This document shows, piece by piece, positions 43,937-52,729 of a stretch of DNA of 64,000 nucleotides. Within the stretch, counting starts at the first letter, position 1. Every line of letters starts with the position of its first letter. The translations under genes and the position numbers were made by a program. The notes under the pieces were generated by a model. It ran no database searches, had not been told where the DNA came from, and saw nothing but the letters and a program-made list of their open reading frames with translations. The stretch comes from CBDHDN01 sp965261585 (GTDB taxonomy: Bacteria; Pseudomonadota; Alphaproteobacteria; UBA6615). The stretch lies in contig CBDHDN010000078.1 in the NCBI GenBank assembly GCA_965261585.1, positions 1 to 64,000 of the forward strand. The letters run 5' to 3'.

Positions 43937-46900
43937 TCATGCCGGCCCGAACAGCGCATCGATATCCTCTTCCGTGAGCCCCAGCGGACCCCGGCCCGTG
44001 CCCTCGAACAGCGCGTCGGCCAGGGCCTGCTTGCGCGCCTGCATCCGCTGGATGGCGGCCTCGACGGTATTCTCGGCGATCAGCCGATGCACGAATACCG
44101 GCTTGTCCTGGCCGATCCGGTGCGCCCGGTCCATGGCCTGGCGCTCCACCGCCGGGTTCCACCAAGGATCGTAGACGATGACCGTGTCGGCCGCGGTCAG
44201 GTTGAGGCCCGTGCCGCCGGCCTTCAGGCTCACCAGGAACACCGGCAGGTCCCCGGACTGAAATGCCGCGACCTGAGCATCGCGGTCCTTCGTTCGGCCA
44301 TGCAGCATGGCGTAGCCCCAGCCGCGGGCGGCAATGTCCCGCTCGACCAGCTTCAGCATTGCCACGAACTGGGAGAAGACCAAGACCTTCCGCCCCTCGG
44401 CGACCAATTCCTCCAGCAGCGCCAGAAGGCGCGCCCGCTTGGCGCTCGCGGTGACCTTGCGGGCGGCGTCGAGCTTCACCAGGCCCGGATCGCAGCAGAC
44501 CTGGCGCAGCTTGAGCAGCGCGTCGAGGATCGCGATGCGCGACGCCGCCAGGCCGCGCGCGGCGATCGCCTCGCGGACCCGCTTGTCCATCGCCGTCCGG
44601 ATGCTCTCGTAGAGCGCGGCCTGGGCGCCTTCGAGCGGGACCAGATCGTCGATCACCGTCTTTACCGGCAGCTCGCGCGCGACCTCCTCCTTGGTGCGTC
44701 GCATCAGGAACGGTTTCACCCGGGCCGAAAGCAGCCGCTGCCGGGCGCGGTCGCCATGCTTCTCGATCGGCGTGCGGAACTCGGTGGTGAACCTCTTGCG
44801 GTTGCCGAGCAGGCCCGGAACCAGCCAGTCGTAGAGCGCCCAGATCTCCTGGAGATTGTTCTCCAGCGGCGTCCCGGTAAGCACCAGGCGCTGGCGCGCG
44901 CGGATCTCCCGGATGCGTTTCGAGACGGCCGCCGCCGGGTTCTTCACCGCCTGCGCCTCGTCCAGCACCGCGATGTCATAGTCGTGCCCGAACAGCGATT
45001 CATGGTCCCTGTTGAGCAGCGGATAGGTCGTGACGACCAGGTGATGGTCGGGGATTTCCGCGAAGCGCCGCCGCCGGTCGGGCCCGTGCAGCACCAGAAC
45101 CTTCAGGTCGGGCACGAAGCGCGCGGCCTCGCGCCGCCAGTTGCCGACCAGGCTCGTCGGCACCACCAGCAGGCTCGGAAGGGACGTCTCCCTCCTCCAG
45201 ATGGCGGTGCGCGAGCAGGGCAAGGGTCTGCACGGTCTTTCCGAGCCCCATGTCGTCGGCCAGCACCCCGCCGAAGCCGCTCTCCGAAAGCGCCCTCAGC
45301 CAGCCATAGCCCGTGCGCTGGTAGGGACGCAGTTCGCCCCGCAGCGTGTCGGGCGGCGCCTGCTCCGGCGTCTCGGCAAGCGCCCGGAGCCGGGCTCCGA
45401 GATCGAGTATCTCCCGCCCGCCGGTCCAGGGCGCGCCGCAGCCTTCCAGAGCCTCCGCCAGCTCGAACAGGCGGCCCCGCATCGGCCCGATGGAATTCAA
45501 GCAGCCCCTGCGCTTCCAGAAACGCTTCGGCGAAGCGCCCGAAGCGCGAAGCGTCCAGTGCGAGCCAGGAGCCGTCCTCGAGCCGCACGTGGAAAAGCCT
45601 GCCGGCCAGGTGGCTCTCGATATCGAACCCTTCCTCAAGCCGGCCCCATTCGTCGACCGGCAGCTCCGCCACCAGCTGGAGCACGATCGGCGCGACATCG
45701 AACGTCCTGCCGTTCGCCTCCAGCGACAGGCTGAGTGAGAACCAATCCGTGTCCGTGGATTCGAGCGCGGTCGAGAACGCGACCGGACCGTCGTGCAGCC
45801 GGAACGGCCAGGACTCGTCGACCTCGATGCGCCAGCCCTCGGACCGCAGCCGCGGAACCGCCTGAATGACGAACCCCAGGCCGGCCCCGTCGTCCTCCCC
45901 GCCGCCGAGCGGCGGAAACACGACATCGGCGTCCCGCAGTTTGCGCAGCCGGCCGTAGTCGTAGCGCAGCATGTCGCGCTCCGCCTGGCCATAAGGCTTC
46001 GCCGCTTCCCGCAGCGTTTCCCCGAACCCCGCTTCGCGCGCGCGGTCGCGCTGGATGACGGCAAAGCCGTCCGCGTCCTGCGCCGCGATGTCGTCTCCCC
46101 GTCCGACGCGCAGACCGCTCCCGGCGCCCGGATAGACGATTTCCAGGCGGGCGCACGGATAGACGAGGGCATCGCCGCCGCCCACCCCCACGATCCGCCT
46201 GCCGTCATAGGTATGCCGCATCGGCCTGTGCTCGCAGCCGAAGAGCTTGAGAACCGGCTCCGGACGGACATCGCTGCGCTCCTCGACCCGATGAAGCCGC
46301 GGCACCGGTGCGTGCTGGCCGATCCGGGACAGTTTCGCCGCGACGGCGTGGATCGACCGGTGCTCGACCGGCGGCGCGGCCGCAAACCAGGAGGCCAGCC
46401 GCGCCGGCAGACCGGTATCGGCGACGCCGATCTCGCCGGTTTCCGGGTCCAGGAACAACGGCGTCGGGAAGGGCAGCAGCGTCAGCGGCGAACCTGCTTC
46501 GTCGCGCGCCGCGACATGCTGCCTGCCGGCCTCGCCGACCGTCCAGGCGAGATCGCAGCGCCGCGGCTCCGCCCAGGACAGCGCCATGCCCCCGATGTCG
46601 TCGGCCCGCGCGCGCCCGGTCTCTACGATCCCGCGGACCAGCCCGATCAACTCCTCGCCGTCCGGCCAGTCGTAATGTCGCGGCCAGATGCTCTCCTCGA
46701 AATAGCCGAGCCTGCCGAGCAGCGCGGCGTCTTCCGAGGTCAGGAACTTGCGCTGCGCGGACGCCGTGCCCTCGCGGTATTCCCGGAAATTCCTGCCGAT
46801 CGTGCCGTCCTTCTTCAGATAGGCCCGGTAGGGATCGATGCGCATGCCCCCTGTCTCATCGCGGTGGATCACATAGAACAGGTGGTCCCGGCCGGGCTCC

Positions 46901-47394
46901 GGCGGACCGTCCCGCCGGGCTTCCGGCCTTGCCGCGACCGCCCCGGGCCAGTCGTCCAGCCATCGGCGGACGTCCCGGGAGACGCCCTCGCGAGCTGTCC
47001 CGGCGACGCCGTGGTCCGCCCCCGGCGAGACATGCCGGGCGGCGAGCAGCACGGCGACCGTGTGCTTGCAGTTGTAACCGACCGGGCAGGAGCAGTGCCC
47101 TTCGAGCGGAAGCAGCATCCCGTCGCTTCCGAATTCGTATTTGACCGCGACGGCATAGGGTTTGGGCCGGCTGCCCGAAACCTCGCCGTAAATCCGGCCG
47201 GCCGGGCCGAACTCGACCGAACGCACCATGCCGCGCACGAAATAGTCCAGCCCCCGCAGGTACGAGACTTCCCCGACCGCGCGCTCGATGTCGTCTGTTC
47301 CGAAGGTTTCCAAGCCGGCCTGTCCATCCCCCATGCCACGGACCCGTTGCCCGAGAGGTGCAGCTTTCCACACGGGCGCGGGATCCGGCGACAT
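43937..47394 (-). pseudogene. SWIM-domain SNF2-family helicase with two frameshifts
   Basis: A DNA-dependent ATPase of over 1100 residues in three frames. N-terminal part: SWIM zinc motif CSCPVGYNCKH and a long middle region; then LRPYQRTGYGWLRALSESGF and GVLADDMGLGKTVQTLAL (Walker A-type motif I); then LDEAQAVKNP (motif II), LTGTPLENN, VFSQFVAML, GGTGLNLTAAD and RAHRIGQ (motif VI). One extra G near 45473-45480 and one extra C near 45180 explain both shifts. A start at ATG 47334 (MGDGQAGLETF) is possible. Proteins of this type often occur in mobile islands; its cellular role is unknown. Confidence 0.85.
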
Positions 47395-47527
47395 TGCGGC
47401 GCTCGATACGCCCGGCGCTGCTTCGCCCGCTTGCTTTGCGCAAGCACGTTGCAGCGTGCCGGATACCGCCGGATCACCCTATTTTCCAACGGAAGACAGG
47501 GTCAAGGCCGCGCCCGAAGCCGAACGC

Positions 47528-48360
47528 TCAGAAGGCGTAGCGGAGCGACAGCCGGATGCCGTGGCCCTTCAGCCTCGCCTTCGTCGGCGCCAGATCGAGC
47601 GGCAGCGGCTCCCGGCTGCCGTCGCGCCAGACCACCCGGCCCGGACCCCGCGGCGTTCGGACTTCGCCGAGGTCCGTGTAGCGCCAGGCCAGATCGAAAG
47701 TCACGCGCTCTTCCAGTTCGACCGCGACACCTGCCGTCGCCATCCAGGCCAGTCCGGTCCGGTCTCCGCCCGGCACGGTCGTGGTTGTCGCCGGGAAGGT
47801 CATGGCGGTCTTCCCGATCCGGGTATGCGCGATTCCGATGCCCGCGCCGACGAACGGTGCGAACGGGCCCGCTTTTGGCGCGCCCAGCGCGGCGAGGTCC
47901 GCGAAGACTGCCAGCATCCCCGATACGGACGACAGCTTCGCCGATACCGATTCGCGCTGCCCCGGCGCAAGAAAGTTGGCGCGCCCTTCGAACTCGAAGC
48001 GCGTCCGGTATTCGACCAGCAACTCGAAACGCGCCGCGCCCTTTGCATAGCCGAGCCCGAGCTCGACCGTGGGCACCGTCCCGAAATCGCCGGCCGACCG
48101 CAACCGCGCCCCGTCGCCGCCTGTTCCGCACCCATGTCGCCGCCTGTTCCGCACCCATAGAGCGCCGCCGGCGCCGTGGTGGAGCAGTCGACGTCGGTGA
48201 AATTTGCCTTTCCCGGCCGGTCCAGGCCGATCCCGCCACGCAGGTAGTAGTCGCCCGCAACAGCGGCGCTGGACACCAGGCACATCACGGCCGCGACCGC
48301 GATTGCCGCCAGCCGAGCGCGACGCGCGCGTCCGCGGGCGCAACGGGTCGATCGCGCCAT
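47528..48360 (-). pseudogene. Outer-membrane beta-barrel protein, broken by a 23-bp duplication
   Basis: ATG 48360 starts a signal peptide (arginine-rich n-region, LAAIAVAAVMCLVSSAAVAG) followed by DYYLRGGIGLD. After YGCGTGGD the frame is lost through a 23-bp tandem duplication; deleting one unit restores 269 residues with barrel strands (VELGLGYAKGAARFELLVEY, VGAGIGIAHTRIG, VTFDLAWRYTDLG) and the C-terminal LSLRYAF ending in Phe, the outer-membrane insertion signal. Opa/OmpA-like surface proteins have this form. Confidence 0.82.
48113..48158. repeat. Perfect 23-bp tandem duplication
   Basis: The unit starting GTCGCCGCCTG and ending CGCACCCAT occurs twice, 48113-48135 and 48136-48158. 23 is not a multiple of three, so the second unit frameshifts the outer-membrane protein gene; loss of one unit by slippage would revert it. 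Confidence 0.95.
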
Positions 48361-48622
48361 CCCCCCGTCCGAACCTCGGGACGGCGCCAGGAGCTCCGGG
48401 GAAGCGGCGTTACCGGGCTTCCGAGACATGCCCCACAGGTACCACGGCGCACCCCCGAATCCGATCCCCCAACGCCCATGACATGACACCCCACCGCGAA
48501 CGATGTCCCCGCGTCGATTCCGCCGCCGGGGCGCGCGACGGCGGGAGGCAGGAGGTGGCCTCCTTCGGGTGAACCCGAGGGCCGGAGAGCGGCCCCGGCA
48601 CCGCCACCCGGGAGACCGATCC

Positions 48623-49090
48623 ATGCCCGCCGACCGCGCCGACATACACGTCCCCTCAGAGTGCCGGGAGATGATCCGGGCCGGTGCTCTCGTCGCCGTC
48701 AACCATTCCGGGGGCAAGGACAGCCAGGCCATGGCCGTCCTGCTGTCCCGCATCGTTCTCCCGGGCCGGCTTGTGGCCGTCCATGCGCCGCTCGGCGAAG
48801 TCGAATGGCCGGGCACGGTCGAACATATCCGGGCAACGCTTCCGGCCGGGGTGCCGCTGATCCTAGCCCCCGTTACCTCCGGCAAGACCCTGCTCCATAG
48901 CATCAAGGAACGGGGCCGGTTTCCTTCCCCGGCGGTTCGATGGTGTACCAGTTCGCTGAAACGCGGACCCATCGAGCGCGAGCTGCGCCGCTATCTCAAG
49001 GCCCACCCGCGCTTCGGTGGGCGGATCGTCAGCGCCATGGGCATGCGCGCCGAAGAAAGCGCCGCCGGCGCGTTCCTGTTCGGCGAGTGA
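48623..49090 (+). pseudogene. PAPS-reductase-family gene, N-terminal half
   Basis: From ATG 48623: MIRAGALVAVNHSGGKDSQA carries the PP-loop (SGGKDS), followed by VEWPGTVEHIRATLPAGVPL, RWCTSSLKRGPIERELRRYL and GGRIVSAMGMRAEESAA, then a foreign tail GAFLFGE and stop where A/T-rich repeats begin. The C-terminal half is absent. The last 25 residues match the start of the C-terminal half gene at 40390 but with several differences, so these are two paralogues. Confidence 0.8.
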
Positions 49091-49265
49091 ATTTCCCTGT
49101 TTCCCCTTGAAAATTCCCTGCTTGGCCAATAACAATTCCCTGTTCGTGGCGTAGGGAATTGGGTCTCGTTTCCACGTGATATCAACGCCTTATACGGCCC
49201 GCTCCCGCCGATTTAAGGTCGAATCAGCAAAAATTCCCTGTATTTTCCCTGTTTAACAGGGAATT
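49086..49265. repeat. Cluster of ATTCCCTG repeats with a palindrome
   Basis: ATTCCCTG or ATTTCCCTG occurs near 49091, 49113, 49134, 49233 and 49244, and reversed near 49153 and 49257. TTCCCTGTT and AACAGGGAA form a near-perfect 19-bp palindrome at 49245-49263. It separates the PAPS-reductase half gene from the IS630 fragment. It could be an iteron-like protein-binding site or an IS end. Confidence 0.7.
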
Positions 49266-49274
49266 GACCGAAGA

Positions 49275-49886
49275 GACGAGTTCGCAGGAGACTGGTTGCA
49301 CAAGCGAGCCGCCGCGGCGAACCCGCAGGCGCCGATCGAGGCGGTGGCGATCATCTCCTACGACGAGAAGCCGGGCATGCAGGCGATCGGGACGACGGCG
49401 CCCGACCTGCCGCCTGCGCCCGGTCGCCATGCCGGCTTCGGGCGTGATCACGAATATGTCCGCCACGGGACGATCAGCCTGCTCGCCGGCATCGATCTGC
49501 TGACCGGCAAGGTTCACGCCAGCGTCGAGGATCGCCATCGCTCGCGCGAGTTCGTCGCGTTTCTCAAACGCCTCGACGCGGCCTATCCACCGAGCACCGC
49601 GATCACGCTGATCCTCGACAATCACTCCGCGCATATCTCCAAGGAAACCCGAGGCTGGCTCGCCGACCAGCGAGAGGGCCGCTTCAGTTTCGTCTTCACT
49701 CCCAAGCACGGCTCCTGGCTCAACCTCATCGAGGGCTTCTTCTCCAAGCTCGCTCGCTCGGTGCTCCGGCACATCCGCGTCGCCTCCAAGCAGGAACTCA
49801 AGGACCGCATCATCGCCGCCATCGACGACATCAACCGACATCCCGTCGTCCACACCTGGTCCTACAAACTAAACGAGGTCGCCTGA
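49275..49886 (+). pseudogene. IS630-family transposase, C-terminal half
   Basis: DDE domain only: IISYDEKPGMQAIG, LILDNHSAHISKET, HGSWLNLIEGFFSKLAR and the C-terminal VVHTWSYKLNEVA. The N-terminal helix-turn-helix part is missing. A fourth IS630 type in this window. Confidence 0.85.
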
Positions 49887-49954
49887 TATGATTCGATCCT
49901 CGGAAACGCTGAACTAGTAATTGCTTTCGCTTAGGACTGAGTCGCCGAGCGCCC

Positions 49955-50040
49955 GGCCCGCATACTTCGACGGGCTCAGCATGAGGGCCTCACCCTGAGC
50001 TTCCTCATCCCGAGCTTGTCGAGGGACGAAGGGTGAGGGC
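49955..50040. repeat. Imperfect palindromic intergenic repeat
   Basis: TTCGACGGGCTCAGCATGAG, CTCACCCTGAGCTTCCTCAT and CTTGTCGAGGGACGAAGGGT with a closing GAGGG form nested inverted segments of the kind dispersed between genes in many alphaproteobacteria. No gene is seen in 49887-50068. Confidence 0.5.
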
Positions 50041-50070
50041 CGTCGCACGCTTCTACGATAGTGGGTACTA

Positions 50071-51208
50071 GTGCACTGACTCAGACAGAAGGTACAGGCA
50101 GGCGGTGAAGTTTGGCGAGGATGGTGTCTGCGGATTTGGTCCAGACGAAGGGCTTGGGATCATTGTTGTGCTCGTCAATGTAGCGGTTGATGGCGGCCTG
50201 GAGGTCGACTATCGAGTGGAAGGTGCCGCGCTTGAGCCGCCGGCGCGTGAGGACAGAGAAGAAGCCCTCGACGGCGTTGAGCCAGGAGGCGGAGGTTGGG
50301 GTGAAGTGGAACACCCATCGGGGATGACGCGCCAGCCAGGCGCGGACCTTGGGATGCTTGTGGGCGGCGTAGTTGTCGAGGATGACGTGGATGACCTTGC
50401 CGGCCGGCACTTGGCGCTCGATCGCGCCGAGGAAGCGGATGAACTCCTGATGGCGATGTCGCTGCATGTTGCGGCCGATGACGGCGCCGTCGAGGACGCT
50501 GAGCGCGGCGAACAAGGTGGTCGTGCCGTTTCGCTTGTAGTCGTGGGTCATGGTGCCGCACTTGCCGGGTTTCATCGGCAGCCCTGGCTGGGTCCGGTCG
50601 AGGGCCTGGATCTGGCTTTTCTCATCGATCGACAGCACCACGGCATGGCTGGGCGGATCCATGTAGCGGCCGACGATGTCCTCGACCTTCTCGGCGAAGG
50701 CGGGGTCGTTGGAGCGCTTGAAGGTGCGGATGCGGTGCGGCTGCAAACGGTGGCCTTGCCAGATGCGCTGAACCGAGCGCAGGGAGATGCCGACGACCTC
50801 GGCCACCGCGCGGCCGGTCCAGTGGGTCGTCTCGCCCGGCGGCTCGGAGCAAGCCAGCGCCAACACTTGGGCCACGGTTGCCGTCGGCAGCGGCGGCGTG
50901 CCCGGCGGCCGGGTCTTGTCGCGCAACAGACCCTCGATGCCTTCCTCGGCGTAGCGCCGCTGCCAGCGCCAGACCGCCGGGCGGCTGACGCCGACGCGGC
51001 GCGCCACATCGAGAACCGGAAGTCGCTCCGCCGAATGCAACACGACCCGGGCCCGCTGAACGTGCTTCAACGGCCGGCTACGATCACCGACGACGGCGGT
51101 CAGTCGCACGCGGTCATCGGCTCCTACAATCACACAGACTTCCTGAGCCATGATCGCAGAATCGCACGATCACATGCCTTTGTGAATCCTATGTCTGCGT
51201 CAGTGCAC
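50071..51208 (-). mobile_element. IS630-family element, copy 2 (IS630c)
   Basis: 1138 bp, nearly identical to the copy at 12074, with terminal GTGCACTGAC repeats on both sides and TA at 50069-50070 and 51209-51210. It lacks the 10-bp duplication, so this is the intact form. Confidence 0.93.
50081..51151 (-). CDS. IS630-family transposase (copy 2, intact)
   Basis: 356 residues from ATG 51151 (MAQEVCVIVGADDRVRLTAV); helix-turn-helix VGVSRPAVWRWQRRYAEEGI and DDE motifs LSIDEKSQIQ, VILDNYAAHK, WLNAVEGFFS. This copy has the natural N-terminus and is the likely active source; it could also act on the MITE at 63830. Confidence 0.95.
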   Translation of the reverse strand: MAQEVCVIVGADDRVRLTAVVGDRSRPLKHVQRARVVLHSAERLPVLDVARRVGVSRPAVWRWQRRYAEEGIEGLLRDKTRPPGTPPLPTATVAQVLALACSEPPGETTHWTGRAVAEVVGISLRSVQRIWQGHRLQPHRIRTFKRSNDPAFAEKVEDIVGRYMDPPSHAVVLSIDEKSQIQALDRTQPGLPMKPGKCGTMTHDYKRNGTTTLFAALSVLDGAVIGRNMQRHRHQEFIRFLGAIERQVPAGKVIHVILDNYAAHKHPKVRAWLARHPRWVFHFTPTSASWLNAVEGFFSVLTRRRLKRGTFHSIVDLQAAINRYIDEHNNDPKPFVWTKSADTILAKLHRLPVPSV

Positions 51209-51243
51209 TAGGGACCTGTGCGGGCGGGTGGTGGGCGAGTGGC

Positions 51244-51462
51244 TCAGGCCTGCCAGAACGGCTTGTCGGCCTCGTGGCGGATGTCCGATCGGGTCAGGCC
51301 GAGGTCGCGCAGCATGCGGTCGTCGAGTTCGGCAAGCTGCCTGCGGTCGCGCAGACGCGCAAACCACGCTGTGACCAGCCGGAAAAGGAACGCACCCAGT
51401 CCGACCTGCTGACCACGTACGCCGGTCCAACCGTCCACTTCCGCGTGAGTTTGATTGCGCAT
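51244..51462 (-). CDS. DUF1127 small protein
   Basis: 72 residues ending with the DUF1127 signature: RDRRQLAELDDRMLRDLGLT followed by RSDIRHEADKPFW, an Arg-rich amphipathic helix known to bind RNA or partners in alphaproteobacteria (phosphate and carbon metabolism, sRNA maturation). The start MRNQTHAE (51462) has AGGAGGGA upstream on its strand. Confidence 0.88.
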   Translation of the reverse strand: MRNQTHAEVDGWTGVRGQQVGLGAFLFRLVTAWFARLRDRRQLAELDDRMLRDLGLTRSDIRHEADKPFWQA

Positions 51463-51679
51463 TTATCAATCCCTCCTTGTCATGGTTCGGCCTGCACCGT
51501 AGCGGCCGTCCATGCGGCGGGCGACCCGGTTCTTGCGCTGCACCAACGGCCTTCAGGGTGACAGGTTCGGGTTAACCTCCGCTCAATTTTAGCTCGTAAA
51601 CGATAGGTTTTCAGCGGACTTGCGCGGGTTGTTGGGGCATGGTTCCGCCCGCCACAATGTGTGGTCGAGGACGGCCGAT

Positions 51680-52402
51680 ATGAAAATCGTCAGCATCGCC
51701 GAGCGGCCCGATCTGTGGCAGCCGGCCGACCGGCTCGCCAGCGCCGCCTGGCCAGAGTTCATGCGCCACGACGCGGTCGCCGTCGCCGGCTGGCCGCGCT
51801 TGCCCGTGGCCTTCCCGCAGTACCAACTGTGCGGCCTGAGCACGGCCGGCGAGGTGATCGCCGTCTTCAATGCCGTGCCGGTGCCATGGGATGCCGACGC
51901 CGACTTGCCCGGCGGGCTCGATGCGGCATTCGAGGCTGCGTTTGCCGCGGCCGTGGTGCCGGCCCGGGTGCTTTGCGCGCTCTCGGCGGTCGTTGCGCCG
52001 GGGCGGCGCGGCAGCGGTCTCAGCGCCCAGCTGTTGCGGGCGGCCCCTGCGAACGCCGATGCGCATGGCCTGGCGGCGCTGATCGCCCCGGTGCGGCAGA
52101 CCGCCAAGGCGCAGTATCCGCTGATCCCGTTCGCCGACTACGTCGCCTGGCGCGACGATGAGGGGCTGCCGTTCGATCCCTGGATTCGCGTGCACCACCG
52201 CCTCGGTGCTCGGGTCCACTCCATTGCCGGGGAGTCGATGCTGATCGAGGGCACGACCGCCGATTGGGCCGCCTGGACCGGCCTCACGTTTCCCCAGAGC
52301 GGCGCCTACGTCGTCCCCGGCGCCCTGGTCCCGGTGACGGCGGACGTCGCGCGCGACGTCGTGCGCTATGTCGAGCCGAACCTCTGGATGGTGCACCCGT
52401 AG
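51680..52402 (+). CDS. GNAT-fold acetyltransferase-like protein
   Basis: 240 residues from ATG 51680. The acetyl-CoA loop is partly recognisable in LSAVVAPGRRGSGLSAQLLR (R/Q-x-x-G-x-G/A pattern) in the middle, with the C-terminal half (FADYVAWRDDEGLPFDPWIR, GTTADWAAWTGL) of unknown type. Substrate unknown. Convergent with the CDF gene. Confidence 0.65.
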   Translation: MKIVSIAERPDLWQPADRLASAAWPEFMRHDAVAVAGWPRLPVAFPQYQLCGLSTAGEVIAVFNAVPVPWDADADLPGGLDAAFEAAFAAAVVPARVLCALSAVVAPGRRGSGLSAQLLRAAPANADAHGLAALIAPVRQTAKAQYPLIPFADYVAWRDDEGLPFDPWIRVHHRLGARVHSIAGESMLIEGTTADWAAWTGLTFPQSGAYVVPGALVPVTADVARDVVRYVEPNLWMVHP

Positions 52403-52729
52403 GGTTAGGCCGGGCTCACCGCCACCAGCTCTGTTCGCGCCAGGCGGATGACCTGCCAGGCGGAGCTCAGGCTGAGGGCGGCGATCACCACGGCGACGGC
52501 GATGTCGGGCCAACCCGACGCCGTCGCCGCGACGCCGGCGGCCGCCGCGATCACGGCGACGTTGCTGATCTCGTCGTTGCGGCTGCACAGCCAAACCGAG
52601 CGCATGTTGCTGTCGCCGGCGCGGAAGCGGAACAGCATGGCGGCCACGCCGACGTTGGCAACCAGCGCCAGGGCCGCGGTCGCGCTCATGACCGCGGCGT
52701 CCGGCGGCGTGCCGGCGACGACCTTGTAG

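Noticed and set aside
45793..48486. Plus-strand open frame of nearly 900 codons
   Set aside because: It lies opposite the SNF2 and outer-membrane genes, which carry recognisable motifs; its composition is Arg/Pro-rich as expected for an antisense frame in high-G+C DNA.
40390..49090. The two PAPS-reductase halves as one gene opened by insertion of a circular element
   Set aside because: The overlapping parts differ at several residues and at about one base in five, so they cannot be the two ends of a single gene.
17460..51200. Matching attL/attR copies of the tRNA-Glu 3' end bounding the island
   Set aside because: I saw no second copy of the tRNA end in the window; it may lie outside or have been lost by IS activity.
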